A DNA stretch of 58,945 bases. Origin: Flavonifractor sp. An100. GTDB taxonomy: Bacteria; Bacillota; Clostridia; Oscillospirales; Oscillospiraceae. Each line of letters opens with the position of its first letter. Within the stretch, counting starts at the first letter, position 1. Location: the NCBI RefSeq assembly GCF_002161175.1, contig NZ_NFMA01000018.1, positions 1 to 58,945 on the forward strand. The letters are read 5' to 3'. Below the pieces are notes generated by a model. It was not told the origin of the DNA. It worked only from the letters and a program-made list of their open reading frames with translations, and made no database searches. Of this stretch, positions 16,051 to 23,993 are shown piece after piece. Made by a program: the position numbers and the translations under genes.

Positions 16051-17496
16051 TCAGGGTCCGGTCGCCTCCAGGATCACGGCGGTGAAGTTGTCCTGCTGGG
16101 GCAGGGACTTTTCCGTCACCGCCGCCCGAAGGGCGTCCGCCGCCGCCTGCGCATCCCCGCCCAGGCACCAGGCCATCTCCTCCTGGGACAGGGCCCGGTA
16201 CACCCCGTCGCTCATGAGCACCACCCGGTCCCCGGCCCGCAGGGGAATGGGCTCCGGATTCCACTCCACCTTCCGGGGGAAGCCCCCGCCGATGTAGCTG
16301 GTGAGATTTTCTCTCCGGGGGTCCTGGTCCGCCTCGGCGAAGGTCATGTCCTTCTGCATGGCCAGCAGAGTCAGATCATGGTGGAAGTCGTGGTCCCGGT
16401 TGAGCTGGATGAGTCCGCCGCCGCGCCACAAGTAGATCCGGCTGTCCCCCACGCTCAGCCAGGAGAGCGCCCCCTCCCGGATCAGACACATCACCAGGGT
16501 GGACCCGCTCTGGGCGGTGCGCCCCTTCTGCAGGTCCTCCACCTGATCCAGAGCCTGTTGGAGCAGCAGCTGGAGCTGTCGGGCCGGGGCGTCCGTACCT
16601 CCGGGGGCGAAGCTGCCGCCCAGGGCATCGGTGAGGGCCCGGCTCACCTGGCCGCTGTCCACCAATCCTCCCATGCCGTCCGCCACCGCCGCCAGCACGC
16701 CCCCCTCCGGGGATTCCAGTCCGGCCAGGCAGAAGGCGTCCTGCTGGCTGTCCCGCGCGCCCACCTCATGGACCTGGGCGCACCGGAACCCACGGCAGGG
16801 GGGAGCGGGCAGCCTGAGCGCCCCGGAGCCCCTGCGCCGCCGCAGCCACAGCAGAAGGCCCGTCACGCCCAGAGCGGCCAATACCCCCAACGAAAAGGGG
16901 AGCGCCGGCCCGAGGCCGGACCCGCCGGGGAGGGAAGGCTGTGTCAGCGTGGTCGGGACCAGGGACTGCCCCTCCTCGCCGGCGCGTTCTCCGTTTGAGA
17001 GGACGGCGTCTACTTCGGGCAGCGGCTCCTCTCCCGAATGGGTCCGCTCCTCCTCCCGGCCTTCTCCGGACGGGGCGGCTCCGCTTCCGGCAGCCTCGGC
17101 CTCCTGCCGGGCGGGCTGCTGGGGCTGCGTATCTTCCCCCTCCCGGGCGGGCTGCTGGGGCTGCGTGTCATCCCCCTCCCGGTCGGGCTGCTGGGGCTGT
17201 GTGTCTCCCTCCTGCCGGGCGGGCTGCTGGGGCTGCGTGTCATCCCCCTCCCGGTCGGAGGGCTGGGACTCCGCGCCGCCGGTCTGTGTGGACGTGTCCC
17301 CCTCGCTCGGCTGCTCGGTCTCCGCCTCTGCGCCGTCTTCCCTGCCGGCGGGACCGGCTTGGGTCCCGGGCGGGGCGGAGCCGCTCTCCTCCCCGCCGGG
17401 GGCGGACGTGTCCGGCGCGGGGCGGGTAACGGTCGGGTCCTCTCCGGAGACGCCGGGGTCGCCCCCGCCGGTCAGCTGCAGGATCTCGTATTTCAT
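16051..17496 (-). CDS. Membrane PP2C phosphatase with repeat-rich outer domain
   Basis: Metal-dependent Ser/Thr protein phosphatase. The 481 residues fall into an acidic, Pro/Gln/Glu-rich segment with four copies of DTQPQQP (residues ~85-130), one transmembrane helix (~198-218) followed by four arginines, and a PP2C domain to the end with RDSQQDAF, AVADGMGG, SVGDSRIYL, LMSDGVYR and QQDNFTAVI. All metal-binding Asp positions are present, so it should be active. The charge distribution puts the phosphatase inside and the repeats outside. AGGAGG lies seven bases before the ATG chosen here. As the last member of the kinase/FHA array it would reverse the kinases' work. Confidence 0.88.
   Translation of the reverse strand: MKYEILQLTGGGDPGVSGEDPTVTRPAPDTSAPGGEESGSAPPGTQAGPAGREDGAEAETEQPSEGDTSTQTGGAESQPSDREGDDTQPQQPARQEGDTQPQQPDREGDDTQPQQPAREGEDTQPQQPARQEAEAAGSGAAPSGEGREEERTHSGEEPLPEVDAVLSNGERAGEEGQSLVPTTLTQPSLPGGSGLGPALPFSLGVLAALGVTGLLLWLRRRRGSGALRLPAPPCRGFRCAQVHEVGARDSQQDAFCLAGLESPEGGVLAAVADGMGGLVDSGQVSRALTDALGGSFAPGGTDAPARQLQLLLQQALDQVEDLQKGRTAQSGSTLVMCLIREGALSWLSVGDSRIYLWRGGGLIQLNRDHDFHHDLTLLAMQKDMTFAEADQDPRRENLTSYIGGGFPRKVEWNPEPIPLRAGDRVVLMSDGVYRALSQEEMAWCLGGDAQAAADALRAAVTEKSLPQQDNFTAVILEATGP
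17100..17275. repeat. Minisatellite coding DTQPQQP repeats
   Basis: Imperfect tandem units of about 30-39 bases (core GGGCTGCTGGGGCTG on the plus strand) inside the phosphatase gene. They encode the outer Pro/Gln repeats and are likely to vary in number between strains. Confidence 0.8.
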
Positions 17497-17581
17497 AGGC
17501 TGGTCCTCCTTTGCCTTGTACCGCGGGGATGGTCCCACCCCCGCCTGTCCCGACTATATCATAGGCGGCCCTCAGGTCGGT

Positions 17582-18676
17582 TCAAGCATTTTCCTCCTTC
17601 CCGGGGAACAAAACGGCCAGCACCGCCTCCATCCGCTCCCCCATGGTCTCGTCCTGCCGCAGGGCGCTGTTGAGGGAGTAGAGCACCAGCCAGTCGTAGG
17701 CGTTCCGGGGGTCCAGGGTGGGCATTCCGCAGTCCTGGAGCATCAGGTTCACCCGCCACCAGTGTTCCTCGAACAGCTCCTCCGGGGAGAGGTAGTCCTC
17801 GTCCAGCTCGTCGTAGCTGCCGTCCACCACATTTTCGGTCACCAGATACAGCAGAAGCAGCAGCTTCCGGGGCACGTCCTCCTTCCGGGCGCAGATGTTC
17901 TTCAGCTTGGTGGCGTTGGGCCAGCCCTGCTTGAGCATCCGCTGGACCAGGGTGAAGTCCTGCCGGCGGCTGCCGGAGGGCATGTGGAGCGTCAGATAGG
18001 TTTCCGCCGCCCGCTGGATGGAGTAGCGCTCCTCCCCCTCGCCGGGGGACAACAGGGCCTGAAAGTAGCGCTCAAAATAGTCCCAGGCCCGCCGGTGGAG
18101 CCAGCCGAAGGAGTCCAGATAGGACTCGTACAGCCGGAAAAATTCCCCGTCATCCCGCACGTCGGCAAAGATGGACACCAGCTGCCGGGTGCCCTCCATC
18201 CCCGGCCGCCCCGTTCCCGGGGACCGCTCCGGGTCGGGCAGGGAGCGGTAGAGGTCGGCCGCCTGCTGGTAGGTGGTCCCCTTCCGCAGGCAGTAGGCGT
18301 AGGTCAGCTCCCGGCCGTTTCGGTAGTGGATGCCGTAGTCCGTGCACAGGCCCAGCAGGGCGGAGGCCTGCACCTCGTCCAGCCCCAGGGCAAAGGCGAT
18401 GCGGAACAGGCCCTCCCGGTCGGTGGGGGCGTTCCTGCCCTGCTCCCAATTCCGTACCCGCCGGGCCACGGACTTGGGGTCGTCCCCCGGCTGGGTCACC
18501 GCCCGGACCACCTGATCCCGCAGGTCGCCGGCGGGATACAGCCCCCGCAGGGTCTCCCAAAAGCCCCGCAGGCGGATGGTCCCCGCCAGGTATTGAGCCG
18601 CCAGGGCAGGGGTCATGTCGGCCGCCGACAGGTGGTTCACCTCCAGTCCCGACTGCTGGGTGAGCTCGATACGCAT
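17582..18676 (-). CDS. Unrecognised protein of the kinase array, helix-turn-helix-like N-terminus
   Basis: I cannot assign a family to this 364-residue soluble protein. Residues ~60-95 (a DDPKSVARRVRNWEQGRN stretch, then EGLFRIAFALGLD) look like the SVARRVRNWEQG recognition region of XRE-type helix-turn-helix proteins, followed by a mainly alpha-helical body without signal peptide or membrane segment. The ATG used has GGAGGG six bases upstream. It sits 85 bases upstream of the PP2C gene on the same strand and is divergent from the FHA gene, so it may be an adaptor or a regulator of the array. There are no visible catalytic motifs. Confidence 0.6.
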   Translation of the reverse strand: MRIELTQQSGLEVNHLSAADMTPALAAQYLAGTIRLRGFWETLRGLYPAGDLRDQVVRAVTQPGDDPKSVARRVRNWEQGRNAPTDREGLFRIAFALGLDEVQASALLGLCTDYGIHYRNGRELTYAYCLRKGTTYQQAADLYRSLPDPERSPGTGRPGMEGTRQLVSIFADVRDDGEFFRLYESYLDSFGWLHRRAWDYFERYFQALLSPGEGEERYSIQRAAETYLTLHMPSGSRRQDFTLVQRMLKQGWPNATKLKNICARKEDVPRKLLLLLYLVTENVVDGSYDELDEDYLSPEELFEEHWWRVNLMLQDCGMPTLDPRNAYDWLVLYSLNSALRQDETMGERMEAVLAVLFPGKEENA

Positions 18677-18706
18677 AGCCGCTCCCTCCATTTTCTCCAA
18701 ACGCTC

Positions 18707-18735
18707 TTGCCCTTTTGCCGCCGGCGCCGTATACT
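18707..18735 (+). promoter_or_regulatory. Sigma-A promoter for the FHA gene
   Basis: TTGCCC, 17-base spacer, TATACT; transcription should begin near 18742, about 27 bases before the GTG start of the FHA protein gene. The same segment separates it from the divergent gene of unknown function. Confidence 0.75.
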
Positions 18736-18768
18736 GAAAGGGTCAAACTATCCCGGGGAGGTGGCGCC

Positions 18769-19539
18769 GTGTTTCCCAAAACCACATATCCCGACGACAT
18801 CCGCGCCCGGCTCCTGGCGGCGGTGCCCGGAACACGCGTCCCGCTGTGGCAGGCGGCCCCCCTCACGGCCGCTCTGGCCGCCGCGCCGGTGCTGCTTCTG
18901 CCGTCCAGCCTGGCCCTGCCCCTCCCGCCGGAGGAGCAGCTGCACGGCCCCGCGCCGGGGGAGACGGGGGAAGTCTACCGCCTGTGTGCCCTGCTGGTCC
19001 GGCTGCTGTCCGGGGCCGATCTGCCTCAGACGGCGGGGGCTATGGAGCGCCGGGCCGCCCTCCGCGCCGCGGCCGGGGCGGCCTGCCCTGACCCGGAGGG
19101 GGCGCAGGATCTGTTCCGCCTGTTGGACCGGGGGCTGCGGCTGGAGCCCAGCCGCCGGTTTCCCCACCGGCGCGCCCTGTTAGCCGACCTGGAGAAGGCG
19201 GAGGCGGAGATGGACGCCCGGGCCAGGAGCCGTCTGTGCCTGCGGGGGACGGCGGGAGTCTTTTTCGGCGGGGACCTCCCCCTGGAGCTCCCCGCCCTCC
19301 TGGGGCGGCAGCCCGGAGCCTGCCGCATCCTTTTCCCCCCGGACACCCCGGGGGTGAGCCGCCGCCACTGCCGGTTGGAGCTGATCTGGGGGACGGTGAT
19401 CGTCTCCGATCTGGAGTCCCGGTACGGCACCGCCGTGGACGGCGTGCCCCTTCTTCCGGGCCGTCCCGCCGCCCTTCTGCCGGGACAGGTCCTGGCCCTG
19501 GCCGGCGGCGGGCAGAGCCTTTTGCTCACAGAAAGCTGA
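18769..19539 (+). CDS. FHA-domain protein with kinase C-lobe stub
   Basis: Predicted reader of phosphothreonine. The last ~90 of 256 residues form an FHA domain: LPALLGRQPGACRILFPPDT, PGVSRRHCRLE and VSDLESRYGTAVDG, with the conserved Arg, Ser, His and the SxxGT-like turn. The preceding part (residues ~65-150) aligns by eye with the C-lobe of the neighbouring kinases: GEVYRLCALLVRLLSGADLP mirrors TDVYALCATIDYCLTGKVPP, and LLDRGLRLEPSRRFPHRRAL mirrors the kinase tail. The N-lobe, HRD and DFG regions are absent. GTG start chosen because GGGGAGG precedes it and the promoter lies just upstream. It is the only gene of the array on the plus strand. Confidence 0.8.
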   Translation: MFPKTTYPDDIRARLLAAVPGTRVPLWQAAPLTAALAAAPVLLLPSSLALPLPPEEQLHGPAPGETGEVYRLCALLVRLLSGADLPQTAGAMERRAALRAAAGAACPDPEGAQDLFRLLDRGLRLEPSRRFPHRRALLADLEKAEAEMDARARSRLCLRGTAGVFFGGDLPLELPALLGRQPGACRILFPPDTPGVSRRHCRLELIWGTVIVSDLESRYGTAVDGVPLLPGRPAALLPGQVLALAGGGQSLLLTES

Positions 19540-19554
19540 ATCCAGAAACAGAGA

Positions 19555-19588
19555 GCGGGCGGGGACGGATTCCCCGCCCGATTTTTTA
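19555..19588 (+). terminator. Terminator after the FHA gene
   Basis: Stem CGGGCGGGG / CCCCGCCCG followed by ATTTTTT; it also overlaps the 3' end of the convergent kinase gene. Confidence 0.85.
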
Positions 19589-21679
19589 AAGTTCCGCTTC
19601 CAGGGCGGCGATGATGCCCCGGACCTCCTCCTGCTCCTTCTCCTTGAGGTAACCGGTATTCAAGTACCGGTTCCACCAATAGATGGCCTGCTCCAGGTCC
19701 CGGGGGGTCCCCACCCCGTCGGCATAACACTCAGCCACCCACTTAAAGACCACCGGGTTTTCGTAGTTGGCCTGCGCCAGCTCCAGATACATCCGAAAGG
19801 CCCTCTCTTCGTCCTGGGGCACTCCTAAGCCATACTTGTAATTGGAGGCTAGAGACAGCTTAGCCTCCAGGCTTCCCAGAGCCATGGCCTCCTGATAGAG
19901 CTGGACCTCGATCTCATACTCGTCGTCCAGCATGGCGTCGAAGGCCAGGTCGCACAGCCGCTTTGCCAGTTTGTTCTGGGAGATATAACCCAGGGAATTC
20001 ATCTGCCGGTATACCTCCGCAGCCTTGAAATACTGTCCGTTGGCGGCGTAGTTCTCCGCCTGAGCCTTCAGCTCCTCCTCCGTGGGCGGGGCCGGTTCCG
20101 GCTGGGTGGACTGGGCAGGCTGGGTGGACTGGGCAGGCTGGGTGGACTGCGTAGGCTGAGTGGATTGCGTAGGCTGGGTGGATTGCGCAGGTTTGGTGGT
20201 TTGGGCGGATGACCCGGACTGGGCGGGCTTCGTGGACTGGGTCTGGCCCGAGGAGGTCTGGGCGGGGCCGGTCTCCGGTTCCCCGGCCGTCCCCTCCGGC
20301 TCTCCGGCTGTCCCGTCCGTCTCCTGGAGATCGGGCTGGGTCTGGGGCAGATCCACCTGTCCCTGGGCCGCGGCGCTCTCCTGGCTCATATCTCCCTCCG
20401 GCTCTCCCTTTGAGGCGTCGGGCTGCTCCGATACCTGCTGGACCGTCTGCGGCTTCTCCTCTCCGGCCTCTCCCGCCGGCACAGGTCCGCTGTCCCGTCC
20501 GCTGAGCAGCGGAACGGCGGCCGCCAGGACCACCACGGTGCACACCGCCGCCGCCATAGCCCCCTTGGCCCCCCTTGGCAGGCCTCTGCCCGGGCGGCGC
20601 TTCTGGTTGGGCTGAGGTTCCGTGGGGCCGGTCTGTTCTTCCGATTTCGTCCGCCGGCCCACAAATTCCGTGTGTCCTTCCCCCTTTTCCTCCTCCGGGG
20701 GGGTCCAGGGCGCCCCCTCCAGGGTGACGCCGTACAGGGCCGCGTACAGCTGCGCGACGCTCTGCCAGCGGTTGGCGGCCTGCACCGCCAGGCCCTTGCA
20801 CAGCGCCTGCTCCTGCTGGGGGGTCAGGTCCGCCCCCAGCTGGGTGGGGGGGAGCAGGGGGTCCTGGCTGCCGTCCCGGCGCTCCACCGCCCGGGGCGGC
20901 ACCTTTCCCGTAAGGCAGTAGTCAATGGTGGCGCACAGGGCGTACACGTCGGTCCAAGGCCCCTGGTCCCGGCCGGTATACTGCTCCCGGGGGGCAAAGC
21001 CGTGCTTCAGGGTCACCGTCTGGGTGGGCTGGCCCTGGATCTCCTTGGCGCAGCCGAAGTCCATCAGCTTCACCCTGCCGCTGGGGAGCACCATCAGGTT
21101 GTCCGGGCTGATGTCCCGGTGGAGGATGCCCGCCTGATGCATGGCCTCCATGCCTCCCATCACCGGCCGCAGCAGCTCCAGCAGCTCCCCGGCGGGGATG
21201 GCGCCCTGACGGGCGGTGCGCGCCTTGAGCGTCTCCCCCTCCAGGAACTCCATGACGATGTAGGCGGTGTTGTTGGCCTGGAAATGGTCCAGTACCTGGA
21301 CGATCTCCGGGATCTCCTCCAGCTTGGCCATGGTCCGGGCTTCCTTCAAAAACTGGGCCCGGCCCTTCTCGTAGGCCGGCTGGTTGTTCTGGGTGTAGCA
21401 GGTGACGCTGAGGGAGAGGGAGTTCTCCCGGGAGACCAGACAGGTGGGGAAATACTCCTTGATGGCCACCAGCCGTTCCAGATTGGTGTCCAGCCCCAGG
21501 TAGGTGATGCCGAAGCCTCCCTCGCCCAGCACCCGGCCCACCACATAGCGGTCATTGAGCCGGCTCCCCGGGGGGACGTGGTGGCTGCCCGGGCGGTAGT
21601 CCGCCGGGTTCCTGCCGCAGCCGGGGCAGAGGCCCTCCTCCGTCCATTCCTGCATGCAATAGGGACAAATGCGCTCCAT
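19586..21679 (-). CDS. Membrane Ser/Thr protein kinase A (zinc ribbon, kinase, TM, Sel1-like repeats)
   Basis: Transmembrane Hanks-type kinase, 697 residues. In order: a zinc ribbon CPYC...CPGC (residues 5-21); kinase domain ~45-315 with GEGGFGITY, catalytic VAIKEYF (K74), LHRDISPDN (D189) and MDFG (D207); a linker with the motif GHTEFV; one membrane helix (~372-393); a Ser/Thr/Pro/Gln-rich outer stretch with STQPTQ repeats; and Sel1/TPR-like repeats (about 535-690). All catalytic residues are present. The ATG is preceded by GGGAGGGGAG. It is one of three close paralogues in a row, 24 bases after kinase B. The outer repeats probably bind a cell-wall or extracellular ligand; that is inference. 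Confidence 0.9.
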   Translation of the reverse strand: MERICPYCMQEWTEEGLCPGCGRNPADYRPGSHHVPPGSRLNDRYVVGRVLGEGGFGITYLGLDTNLERLVAIKEYFPTCLVSRENSLSLSVTCYTQNNQPAYEKGRAQFLKEARTMAKLEEIPEIVQVLDHFQANNTAYIVMEFLEGETLKARTARQGAIPAGELLELLRPVMGGMEAMHQAGILHRDISPDNLMVLPSGRVKLMDFGCAKEIQGQPTQTVTLKHGFAPREQYTGRDQGPWTDVYALCATIDYCLTGKVPPRAVERRDGSQDPLLPPTQLGADLTPQQEQALCKGLAVQAANRWQSVAQLYAALYGVTLEGAPWTPPEEEKGEGHTEFVGRRTKSEEQTGPTEPQPNQKRRPGRGLPRGAKGAMAAAVCTVVVLAAAVPLLSGRDSGPVPAGEAGEEKPQTVQQVSEQPDASKGEPEGDMSQESAAAQGQVDLPQTQPDLQETDGTAGEPEGTAGEPETGPAQTSSGQTQSTKPAQSGSSAQTTKPAQSTQPTQSTQPTQSTQPAQSTQPAQSTQPEPAPPTEEELKAQAENYAANGQYFKAAEVYRQMNSLGYISQNKLAKRLCDLAFDAMLDDEYEIEVQLYQEAMALGSLEAKLSLASNYKYGLGVPQDEERAFRMYLELAQANYENPVVFKWVAECYADGVGTPRDLEQAIYWWNRYLNTGYLKEKEQEEVRGIIAALEAEL
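20100..20200. repeat. Tandem repeats coding the STQPTQ linker of kinase A
   Basis: About six imperfect units of 18 bases (core CTGGGTGGACTG) encoding the Ser/Thr/Gln/Pro outer linker; length is likely strain-variable. Confidence 0.75.
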
Positions 21680-21702
21680 ATGCTCCCCTCCCTTCTGTGT
21701 TC

Positions 21703-23904
21703 TCATCCGCCGCCCTGAAGCTCGTTCAGAAGCTCCTGGGCGCTGTCGGACACATAGCTGGCTCCGTACTCAAAGCACTTGTTGAGCCACTCGATGGCCT
21801 TTTGGGTGTCCTGGGGCACGCCGTTTCCGGCGGCGTAATACTGCGCCACGAAATAGCAGGCCGGGCCGTCGCCGGTATTGGCCAGCTTGGTCCACCACTC
21901 GCAGGCCTTGGTGCTGTTTTGCTCCACATAGTGGCCGTAGTCGTAATAGCGCGCCACGGTGGCGATGGCCGCGGTGCTCCCCATATCCACCAGCTCCATG
22001 TTGAGGTCATAGGCGAACTTGATCAGGGGGGAGCTGTCGTTGCCGTAGTCCGTCTCGTACCACTCATACTCCGCCGCATCGGCCACATCCTCCAGGCACA
22101 TGACCAGCTTGCTCTTGGAGATGTAGCCCAGGGAGTTCATCTGCCGATAGATGCTCACCGCGTCGGTGTACCGGCTCTCCGCCACCGCCGTCTCCGCCTG
22201 GCTCTCCAGCTCCGCTTTCGTGGGGGCGGGGGGCTCCTCCGGCTCCGTCTGGGCCGGAGGCGTGGTCTGCTGGGCGGGCTGCGTCTGTTGGGTGGACGGA
22301 GCAGGCGTGGTCTGCTGCGAAGGCGTGGTCTGCTGAGAGGGCTGTGTCTGCTGGGTGGGTTTTGTCTGCTGAGGGGCGGACTGGGTCCCGCCGCCGGCCT
22401 GTCCGCCTTCCGTCTTCGCTCCCTCGGCGGCCTGACCGTCCCCGCCGGTCTCTCCTCCCTGGGAGGAGGCGGGGGGCTGTTCCGTCCCCTGGGCCTCCAT
22501 CGCCTGGCTGCCGGAGGCGGTCCCCTCCAGAAGCCCGGGCAGCAGCGCTCCGGCGGCCGATTCCTGTTCCCCGGCGCTGCCGCTTCCCTGGGCCGCGCCG
22601 CCGGAGACGGCGCCGGTCTGCTCCGCGGGCAGGGTCACGCTGCCCTCCCCCCGGCCGGGGTCCTCTCCCTGGGCGGGGAGCAGGCCGCCGCCCAGGGCCG
22701 CCGCCGCGATGATCACCAGGGCACAGCAGGCAGCGATGGCCCCCATGGCCCCTTTGGAGAGCCGCTTTTTCCCCGGGGCCGGGGGCGTGCCGTCCCCGGG
22801 GGTCCGGCCGTCGGAGGGGATGGGCTCGGGTTCTCCCGGTTCCTCCGCCCCGGTGTGCTCCACGTACTCGGTCTTTCCCCCGCTCTCCGGCTGCTCCTCC
22901 TTCTGTGTTTCCTTCTTCTTCCGGGGTTCCTTCCATGACGTCCCGTCCAGGTTGACGCCGTACATGGCCCCGTACAGCTCCTCCATGCTCTGCCAGCGGT
23001 CCTCCGCCCGGCAGGCCAGCCCCCTGAGCAGGGCCCGCTCCTGGCCCGGGGCCAGGTCCGACCCCAGCCGGCTGGGCGGCACCAGGGGGTCCTGTCCTCC
23101 GTCCCGTTCCATGGCGTCGGGGGGCACCCTGCCCGTCAGGCAGTAGTAGATGGTGGCGCACAGGCTGTACAGATCGCTCCAGGGGCCCTGGCCCCGGCCG
23201 GCATATTGCTCAAAGGGAGCGAAGCCGTGCTTCAGAGTCACCGTCATGGTAACTCCGCCGTTGATCTCCTTGGCGCAGCCGAAGTCCATCAGCTTCACCT
23301 TGCCGCCGGGCAGGCACATCAGATTGTCCGGGCTGATGTCCCGGTGGATGACCCCCGCCCGGTGCATGGCCGCCATGGCCCCCATCACAGGGCGCAGCAG
23401 CCCCAGCAGCTCCCCGGCGGACATCCGCCCCTGCCGGGCGGTCATGTCCTTGAGCGTCTCCCCCTCCAAAAACTCCATGACGATGTAGGCGGTGTTGTGG
23501 GCCTGGAAGAAGTCCAGCACCCGCACGATCTCGGGGATCTTCTCCAGCCGGGCCATGGTCCGGGCTTCCTTCAGAAACTGCTCTCTGCCCTTTTCGTAGT
23601 AGGAGAGGCCGGCCTGGGTGTAGCAGGTCACATCCAGGGTCAGGGAGGTCTCCCGCTTGACAAAGGCGGTGGGAAAATACTCCTTGACCGCCACCCGGCG
23701 CTCCAGCTCCGTGTCCCAGCCCAGGTAGGTGATGCCGAAGCCACCCTCGCCCAGCACCCGTCCCAGGCGGTAACGCCGGTGGAGCAGGCTCCCGGGCGGG
23801 AAATGATGGCTCGCGGGCTGGTAGGTCCCGGGGTCCTTTCCGCAGTGGGGACAGCTGGCTTCCTCCGACAGGACATTCATACAGTAGGGACAGAACCGCT
23901 CCAT
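21703..23904 (-). CDS. Membrane Ser/Thr protein kinase B (zinc ribbon, kinase, TM, Sel1-like repeats)
   Basis: Second kinase paralogue, 733 residues. Zinc ribbon CPYC...CPHC (residues 5-21), kinase domain with GEGGFGITY, VAVKEYF (K74), IHRDISPDN (D189) and MDFG (D207), a juxtamembrane GKTEYV motif at ~343-348, membrane helix at ~386-409, a Gly/Gln/Thr/Pro-rich outer linker (TQQTQPSQQTTPSQQ type), and C-terminal Sel1-like repeats that end in NELQGGG. The N-terminal 320 residues are very close to kinases A and C, while linkers and outer domains differ, so the three likely share substrates but sense different signals. ATG chosen with GGAGAGG eight bases upstream; a GTG three codons earlier is possible. 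Confidence 0.9.
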   Translation of the reverse strand: MERFCPYCMNVLSEEASCPHCGKDPGTYQPASHHFPPGSLLHRRYRLGRVLGEGGFGITYLGWDTELERRVAVKEYFPTAFVKRETSLTLDVTCYTQAGLSYYEKGREQFLKEARTMARLEKIPEIVRVLDFFQAHNTAYIVMEFLEGETLKDMTARQGRMSAGELLGLLRPVMGAMAAMHRAGVIHRDISPDNLMCLPGGKVKLMDFGCAKEINGGVTMTVTLKHGFAPFEQYAGRGQGPWSDLYSLCATIYYCLTGRVPPDAMERDGGQDPLVPPSRLGSDLAPGQERALLRGLACRAEDRWQSMEELYGAMYGVNLDGTSWKEPRKKKETQKEEQPESGGKTEYVEHTGAEEPGEPEPIPSDGRTPGDGTPPAPGKKRLSKGAMGAIAACCALVIIAAAALGGGLLPAQGEDPGRGEGSVTLPAEQTGAVSGGAAQGSGSAGEQESAAGALLPGLLEGTASGSQAMEAQGTEQPPASSQGGETGGDGQAAEGAKTEGGQAGGGTQSAPQQTKPTQQTQPSQQTTPSQQTTPAPSTQQTQPAQQTTPPAQTEPEEPPAPTKAELESQAETAVAESRYTDAVSIYRQMNSLGYISKSKLVMCLEDVADAAEYEWYETDYGNDSSPLIKFAYDLNMELVDMGSTAAIATVARYYDYGHYVEQNSTKACEWWTKLANTGDGPACYFVAQYYAAGNGVPQDTQKAIEWLNKCFEYGASYVSDSAQELLNELQGGG
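22270..22375. repeat. Tandem repeats coding the TQQTQP linker of kinase B
   Basis: Short imperfect tandem units (core GTCTGCTGGG) that encode the Thr/Gln/Pro-rich outer linker. Confidence 0.65.
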
Positions 23905-23993
23905 CTCGCTCACCTCTCCAAATTACTTGCCGGGGCCTGCGGGGTCGTGGGCTCCTGCTCCCTATGGGCAGGATCGGCTCCCGGTGTTTGCCG

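Noticed and set aside
16631-19183. 850-codon plus-strand open frame across the phosphatase and unknown gene
   Set aside because: It is antisense to two genes with clear motifs and ribosome sites, is full of Pro/Arg/Gly runs and has no start signal; GC-rich DNA produces such frames by chance.
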